14,323 bases of DNA, taken from contig MU647026.1 of assembly GCA_026770585.1 (NCBI GenBank), positions 113,387 through 127,709 of the forward strand, in the 5' to 3' direction. Made by a program: the position numbers and the translations under genes. Below are positions 13,828 through 14,323 of the stretch, in pieces (position 1 is the stretch's first letter; every line of letters begins with the position of its first letter). The DNA comes from Baffinella frigidus. Lineage: Eukaryota; Cryptophyceae; Cryptomonadales; Baffinellaceae. The notes below the pieces were generated by a model. That model had not been told where the DNA came from, did no database searches, and worked only from the letters and a program-made list of their open reading frames with translations.

Positions 13828-13882
13828 CGTCGGAATCCGACGTCCTTGGCCTTTAGGCGTCGGAATCCGACGTCCTTGGCCT
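13828..13882 (+). repeat. 25-bp direct repeat, two copies, each with a palindrome
   Basis: CGTCGGAATCCGACGTCCTT + GGCCT at 13828 and again at 13858. CGTCGGAATCCGACG inside each is a 15-bp palindrome (one central base). Confidence 0.93.
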
Positions 13883-14030
13883 AAACCGATTTAAATATTT
13901 GAACTCGCTGAGAGGGCTGGTGGTTTCAGGCGAGGCGGCGGGGCAAGTGCGAGGCTCACCCGGGTTGACTGATCGTGTTCATTCCAAAAGTGGACAGATG
14001 TGCACCAAACCCCCAGGGAAATTGACTTCC

Positions 14031-14053
14031 GGTCTCGTCAAATGGACGAGACC
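14031..14053. repeat. Perfect 9-bp hairpin
   Basis: GGTCTCGTC, five-base loop AAATG, GACGAGACC. It lies just upstream of the A3 terminal hairpin. Confidence 0.8.
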
Positions 14054-14083
14054 AAACCGTGTGAGGCAGAGCAAGGCATTGTC

Positions 14084-14210
14084 GCTCTGCCTCACTCGGG
14101 TTGGCCTACTATTCTCAAATTGACGAGCTGGTTTTGCGGTACAAACTCGTCAACCTTGGAGCGGGAATGAGCCCGGACTCACCAATTCTGTGAGCCCAAA
14201 AAGTCTGAGA
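14084..14210 (+). mobile_element. Foldback element A3, 3' end lost
   Basis: Starts GCTCTGCCTCACTCGGGTTG, shares TTTTGCGGTACAAACTCGTC and GGAGCGGGAATGAGCC with A1, and runs into a G tract after AAGTCTGAGA, without the expected terminal repeat. An extra copy of the end (GTGAGGCAGAGC) faces it at 14060-14071, so GTGAGGCAGAGC...GCTCTGCCTCAC forms a 12-bp hairpin. Confidence 0.75.
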
Positions 14211-14323
14211 GGGGGGGGGCTCCCTGCACCCCTGCACCCCTAACACCCTGAAACCTCACAACCATACGACCCTAAACCCCAAGAACCTGACCTCTGGACG
14301 CAGCGGGCGCTCTGGGAGGGGGG
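14211..14323. other. End of window: poly-G and degenerate telomere-like words
   Basis: A G run, then CACCCCTGCACCCCTAACAC and CCCTAAACCCC words. No coding signal. Confidence 0.6.

Noticed and set aside
1-14323. A bacterial or phage gene cluster
   Set aside because: No run of tightly spaced frames, no ribosome-binding sites, clear GT-AG splicing at 8429-10685, and telomere-like repeats throughout.

Overview
The window looks like eukaryotic nuclear DNA, most likely from a protist or microalga. The evidence is a spliced gene with GT-AG introns and strong G/C preference at third codon positions, plant/alga-type telomere-like repeats (CCCTAAA/TTTAGGG and TGTAGGG/TGCAGGG variants) spread through intergenic DNA and introns, and many short foldback (MITE-like) elements. 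There is no bacterial operon, ribosome-binding site, tRNA or rRNA that I can see. A signal-peptide-like start ending in ATASGFS hints at the ASAFAP-type plastid-targeting motif of algae with a red secondary plastid, but this is only a hint.

Layout. 1-850: a foldback element (168-329) and CCCTAAA tracts. 850-2360: foldback elements at 883-1030, 1778-1915 and 1924-2028, a 42-bp perfect palindrome (1572-1613) and a tandem duplication (2070-2177). 2365-2770: TTTAGGG-type tracts in the opposite orientation. 3165-6330: a large inverted duplication. Each arm carries a small signal-peptide gene (start at 3703 on minus, 6110 on plus) and, divergent from it, the start of a GC-rich module. The left arm carries five insertions that the right arm lacks, so the right arm acts as an empty-site reference. 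6450-7000: a GC-rich candidate exon ended by a 145-bp foldback element with an 8-bp target duplication. 7000-8428: a TA microsatellite, perfect hairpins and another foldback element.

8429-10685 (+) is the best gene in the window: the 3' part of a spliced gene, five exons whose phases close exactly to give 147 codons and a stop. Its product is Lys/Glu-rich and then Ala-rich, and I do not recognise it. Its introns hold microsatellites, foldback elements and telomere-like tracts, and three of its splice sites lie inside direct duplications.

10690-12760: a cluster of foldback elements, with four copies of a 117-128 bp hairpin family (B) and two of a TA-flanked family (C). 12930-13740: a third copy of the GC-rich module. 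13750-14323: a duplicated 25-bp block, hairpins and a truncated foldback copy.

The main unifying signals are (1) the palindrome CCTACNGTAGG, nine exact copies, shared by at least three otherwise different foldback families; (2) the inverted duplication with dated, mappable insertions; and (3) telomere-like tracts bracketed by duplicated splice sites. Most of the window is transposon and repeat debris around one believable gene.
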